A DNA stretch of 23,548 bases from Dehalococcoidia bacterium (lineage in GTDB: Bacteria > Chloroflexota > Dehalococcoidia > UBA2979). The stretch is taken from the NCBI GenBank assembly GCA_030745285.1, contig JASLOV010000018.1:1-23548 (forward strand), written 5' to 3'. How positions within the stretch are numbered: position 1 is the first letter of the stretch; every line of letters begins with the position of its first letter. Below, piece by piece: positions 20,928 through 23,548 of this stretch. The notes below the pieces were generated by a model. The model was not told the origin of the DNA, searched no databases, and was given only the letters and a program-made list of their open reading frames with translations. Both the position numbers and the translations under genes were made by a program.

Positions 20928-21737
20928 GTGCTGACCGAACTTGGCGATGGCGTCTACGTGCTGGAGATCCCCGGCCCGATACCGGTGAACGCCGGCATCG
21001 TCGTCGGCGACGAGTCGGTCGCCGTGATCGACACTGGCACCGTCGAATCCGACGCGAAGCAGCAGCTCGATGCGGTGGCGCGGGTGACGGACCTGCCGGT
21101 GCGCTACGTGATTAACACGCATCACCACGGCGATCACTCCTTCGGCAACTGGTGGTTCCTGCCGGCTGTCGTCGTCGGACACGACCGCTGTCGCCTGCGG
21201 CTCGTCGGCGAGGCCGGCGAACGCCACCGCGAGATGATGGCCCGCCTGGTGCCGGCGGCGGCGGAGCAGGTGCAGGCGGTGCCCGTGACCGCGCCGGCCG
21301 TCACCTTCGACCGGTCCTGCGACCTGCACCTGGGCAACGTCAGCCTGCGGCTCGACTACCTCGGCCGCGCACACACCGACAACGACATCACCGTGCGCCT
21401 AACCGAGCGCGACCTCGTCTTCGCCGGCGACCTGATCGAGCAGTCCGCGCCGCCCGTCGTGATCGAGGGCTTCCCCGCCGAGTGGGGGCCGACGCTGCGG
21501 GCGCTGGAGGCAGTGCCGGAGGCCCGCTTCATCCCCGGCCACGGCGTCGAGGTCAATAGTGCGTTCGTCGGCATGCAAGCGCAGGCGTTCGAGCAGATCG
21601 CGGAGACCTGCCGCGCGGCCGGATCCGCCGGGGCGGCGCTCGATGCGCTGGGGACACTGCCGCACTCCGTCCGCGCGGTGCTCGGCGCGCAGGCGCAGGT
21701 GGCGGTCGCCCGCTACTTCGCCACGGTCCAGGCGTAG
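20928..21737 (+). CDS. MBL-fold metallohydrolase
   Basis: The 269-residue protein has the metal-binding THHHGDH (64-70, with His65, His67, Asp69 and His70), His149 in GRAHTDND, Asp168 in VFAGDLI and His205 in IPGHG. This gives a two-metal site. Members include lactonases, thioesterases and glyoxalase II-like enzymes; next to CoA-transferases a thioesterase or lactonase is plausible. The GTG start at 20928 is 11 bases after the LLM stop, with a poor ribosome-binding site. Confidence 0.92.
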   Translation: MLTELGDGVYVLEIPGPIPVNAGIVVGDESVAVIDTGTVESDAKQQLDAVARVTDLPVRYVINTHHHGDHSFGNWWFLPAVVVGHDRCRLRLVGEAGERHREMMARLVPAAAEQVQAVPVTAPAVTFDRSCDLHLGNVSLRLDYLGRAHTDNDITVRLTERDLVFAGDLIEQSAPPVVIEGFPAEWGPTLRALEAVPEARFIPGHGVEVNSAFVGMQAQAFEQIAETCRAAGSAGAALDALGTLPHSVRAVLGAQAQVAVARYFATVQA

Positions 21738-21817
21738 CGCCCGAGCAGTCCCTGCGGCCCGCAATCGAACGAAGTCGTATCCTCGGGATCGACGCGTGAC
21801 GCGGGGCGGGAGCGATC

Positions 21818-23413
21818 GTGAGAGTTGCAGCGGGGCCACGAACCTGGGCCGCCTTCGCCGTAGTCGCACTCGTACTGGCAGCCTGCACCTCCAGTGACGG
21901 TGACGGCGCCGGCAGCGAGGCCACGCCGGTCGCCACCGGTCAGCCATCCGCGACGCCCACGGCGACGGCGACCCCCGGCGCCGTGACCGCGCTGGAGGGC
22001 GTGCACAGCGCCGTCGTGCGTATCGTCGCGGAGGGCACCTTCGTCGACCCGGAGTTCGGGGTGCAGCTGAACGCCGCCGGCAGCGGCAGCGGCTTCATCA
22101 TCGATGGCACCGGACTGGCGGTGACGAACAACCACGTCGTCACCGGGGCGGGCTTCGTGCGGGTCTTCCTCGATGGCAGCGCCCAGCCGGTCAACGCTCG
22201 CTTGCTCGGCGCATCGGAGTGCTCCGATCTCGCCGTGATCGACATCGACGGCGACGGTCACCCCTTCCTCAAGTTGCGCGAAGGCGCGGTGGCGGCCGGG
22301 CTCGGCGCCTTCGCCGCCGGCTTCCCGCTCGGCGACGCGGAGTTCACGTTGACCAGGGGCATCGTCTCCAAGGCGCGCGCCGACGGTGAGAGCGAGTGGG
22401 CCTCCGTCGACTTCGTGATCGAGCACGACGCCCAGATCCGACCCGGCAACTCCGGCGGCCCGCTGGTCGACGACGACGGCGCCGTGATTGGCATCAACTA
22501 CGCCGCCTCGGACGAGCCGAACCAGGCGTTTGCGATCGGGCTGGCGGAGCTGCGCCGCATCATCGACCGGTTGAGCGCCGGCGAGCACGTCACCTCGATC
22601 GGCGTGAACGGCCAGGCGGTCGCCTCGCCCGATGCCACCGGCATCTGGGTCGCGTCCGTGCGCTCCGGCTCACCGGCGGACCGTGCCGGCGTGCGGGCCG
22701 GCGACATCATTACGCGACTCGAAGGGCTGCTGCTCGCCACCGACGGGACGATGTCGGACTACTGCGATGTGCTGCGCTCGCATAACCCGGACGACGTGCT
22801 GGCCTTCGAGCTGTGGCGTGCCGAGACCGGGCAGTTGCTTGAGGGCCGCCTCAACGGCGACACCGCGCTGACCGCGTCGTTCTCGTTCGCTGAACAGCTC
22901 TCCGACTCTCTCCTCGGACCCGACGCGGCCGGGTATGACTTCCACTCGGTCACCGACGACTCCGGCGTCCTCACCGTCGATGTGCCCGATGTCTGGATGG
23001 AGGTCGACGGCACTCCGTGGTTCACGGACGAGCCGTTCGCGCCCTCGATCACCGTCGCCCGCAGCCTCGATGGCTTCCTCAACGGCTGGACCGCACCGGG
23101 CCTCTTCTTCGGCGTCTCCGGGGAGCTGGCGGAGCTGACGGGCGTCGAAGGGCTGCTCGACCAGATTCGCGAGCTGTTCTCGCTCGACGAGGCCTGTGAG
23201 TTCGTGGGGCGGTACCCCTACCAGGACCCGTTCTACGGCGGACAGTTCGACCAGTTCGAAGGCTGCGGCGGCGAAGACGTGATCTACATCTCGCTGGCGG
23301 CGTTGCCCGAGGACGGCAGCTTCATCATCAGCGTCCAGGTCCAGCTCCGCGCCCAGGAAGACGCCGGCGTGCTCGACCGGGTGCTGGATTCGTTCCTGGT
23401 CCTCAACCAGTGA
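21818..23413 (+). CDS. HtrA-like trypsin-type serine protease lipoprotein with PDZ and extra C-terminal domain
   Basis: The 531-residue protein starts at GTG 21818 after CGGGAG. It has a lipoprotein signal (hydrophobic 11-22, Cys23 in LVLAAC), a Thr/Pro/Ala linker, and a protease domain with His106 (TNNHVV), Asp137 (SDLAVIDID) and Ser212 (RPGNSGGPL), a complete triad. A PDZ domain follows at about 262-345 (GIWVASVRSGSPADRAGVRAGDIITRL). Residues 350-531 form a further domain I do not recognise; the segment VLTVDVPDVWMEVDGTPW and two later Cys-containing motifs stand out. HtrA-like proteases clear damaged envelope proteins. A lipid anchor places it on the outer face of the membrane. Confidence 0.93.
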   Translation: MRVAAGPRTWAAFAVVALVLAACTSSDGDGAGSEATPVATGQPSATPTATATPGAVTALEGVHSAVVRIVAEGTFVDPEFGVQLNAAGSGSGFIIDGTGLAVTNNHVVTGAGFVRVFLDGSAQPVNARLLGASECSDLAVIDIDGDGHPFLKLREGAVAAGLGAFAAGFPLGDAEFTLTRGIVSKARADGESEWASVDFVIEHDAQIRPGNSGGPLVDDDGAVIGINYAASDEPNQAFAIGLAELRRIIDRLSAGEHVTSIGVNGQAVASPDATGIWVASVRSGSPADRAGVRAGDIITRLEGLLLATDGTMSDYCDVLRSHNPDDVLAFELWRAETGQLLEGRLNGDTALTASFSFAEQLSDSLLGPDAAGYDFHSVTDDSGVLTVDVPDVWMEVDGTPWFTDEPFAPSITVARSLDGFLNGWTAPGLFFGVSGELAELTGVEGLLDQIRELFSLDEACEFVGRYPYQDPFYGGQFDQFEGCGGEDVIYISLAALPEDGSFIISVQVQLRAQEDAGVLDRVLDSFLVLNQ

Positions 23414-23420
23414 CTGACTG

Positions 23421-23548
23421 ATGGGCGGGCGCCGGGTGCTGGGCTCGGTGGCTTCGGTCGCCTCGCTCGCTTCGCCCCCGACGCGTCTCACCATCGAACG
23501 GCTGCTGGCCGGTGGCGCGCTCGTCGCCATCGTGATGTGGGTCGCGCT
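23421..23548 (+). CDS. start of a possible membrane protein, cut by the window edge
   Basis: An ATG seven bases after the protease stop opens a frame of 42 codons. It ends with a hydrophobic run (LLAGGALVAIVMWVA) that looks like a first membrane segment. The first 20 residues (GSVASVASLASPP) derive from a TCGCTC-rich stretch like those in other gaps, so the true start may be later. No family can be named. Confidence 0.4.
   Translation, partial: MGGRRVLGSVASVASLASPPTRLTIERLLAGGALVAIVMWVA

Overview
The window is a GC-rich stretch (mostly about 70% G+C) of bacterial chromosome with densely packed genes, short or negative spacing and no tRNA, rRNA, CRISPR array or transposase that I can see. The mix points to a member of the Chloroflexota, perhaps a Dehalococcoidia/Tepidiformia/SAR202-like lineage. 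It has paired CaiB/BaiF CoA-transferases, an M19 dipeptidase, an unusual crotonase and an F420-type LLM oxidoreductase side by side, a Gram-positive-type LexA box, a c-di-AMP riboswitch, a HemQ-type coproheme decarboxylase and lipobox lipoproteins. This taxonomic call is inference, not proof.

Layout. Positions 1-1798 (minus): an aldo/keto reductase translationally coupled to a ChdC/HemQ haem enzyme that runs off the window. 1799-2383: a non-coding leader and a decayed C-terminal piece of a methyl-accepting chemotaxis protein (MCP). 2367-3569 (minus): DNA polymerase IV, with a LexA box between its -35 and -10 and no ATG/GTG/TTG start that would keep its catalytic aspartate. 3669-4716 (plus, divergent from dinB): a ydaO-type c-di-AMP riboswitch followed by a CTP:inositol-1-phosphate cytidylyltransferase-like gene. 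9547 down to 4756 (minus): a complete riboflavin operon, dcd-ribD-ribE-ribBA-ribH plus a small membrane protein; its RibBA carries an in-frame tandem duplication of 70 residues in the DHBP synthase domain. 9666-10418 (minus): a SIMPL-domain lipoprotein. 10521-12234 (plus): a class II aldolase and signal peptidase I. 12235-13047: a lower-GC insert with a pyrE-like gene and a structured leader. 13125-14309 (minus): a YcaQ/AlkZ-like DNA glycosylase homologue.

14407-21737 (plus): what looks like an acyl-CoA catabolic cluster, comprising a hotdog-fold protein, two coupled CaiB/BaiF CoA-transferases, an M19 dipeptidase, a crotonase lacking both canonical glutamates, an LLM oxidoreductase and an MBL-fold hydrolase. 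21818-23413 (plus): an HtrA-like lipoprotein protease with a large unassigned C-terminal part. A new reading frame opens at the right edge.

The most notable points are the compact regulatory region at 3569-3972 (SOS on one side, c-di-AMP on the other), the missing canonical dinB start, the RibBA internal duplication, the structured leader of the low-GC pyrE island, and the acyl-CoA cluster whose hydratase-like members have lost catalytic residues.
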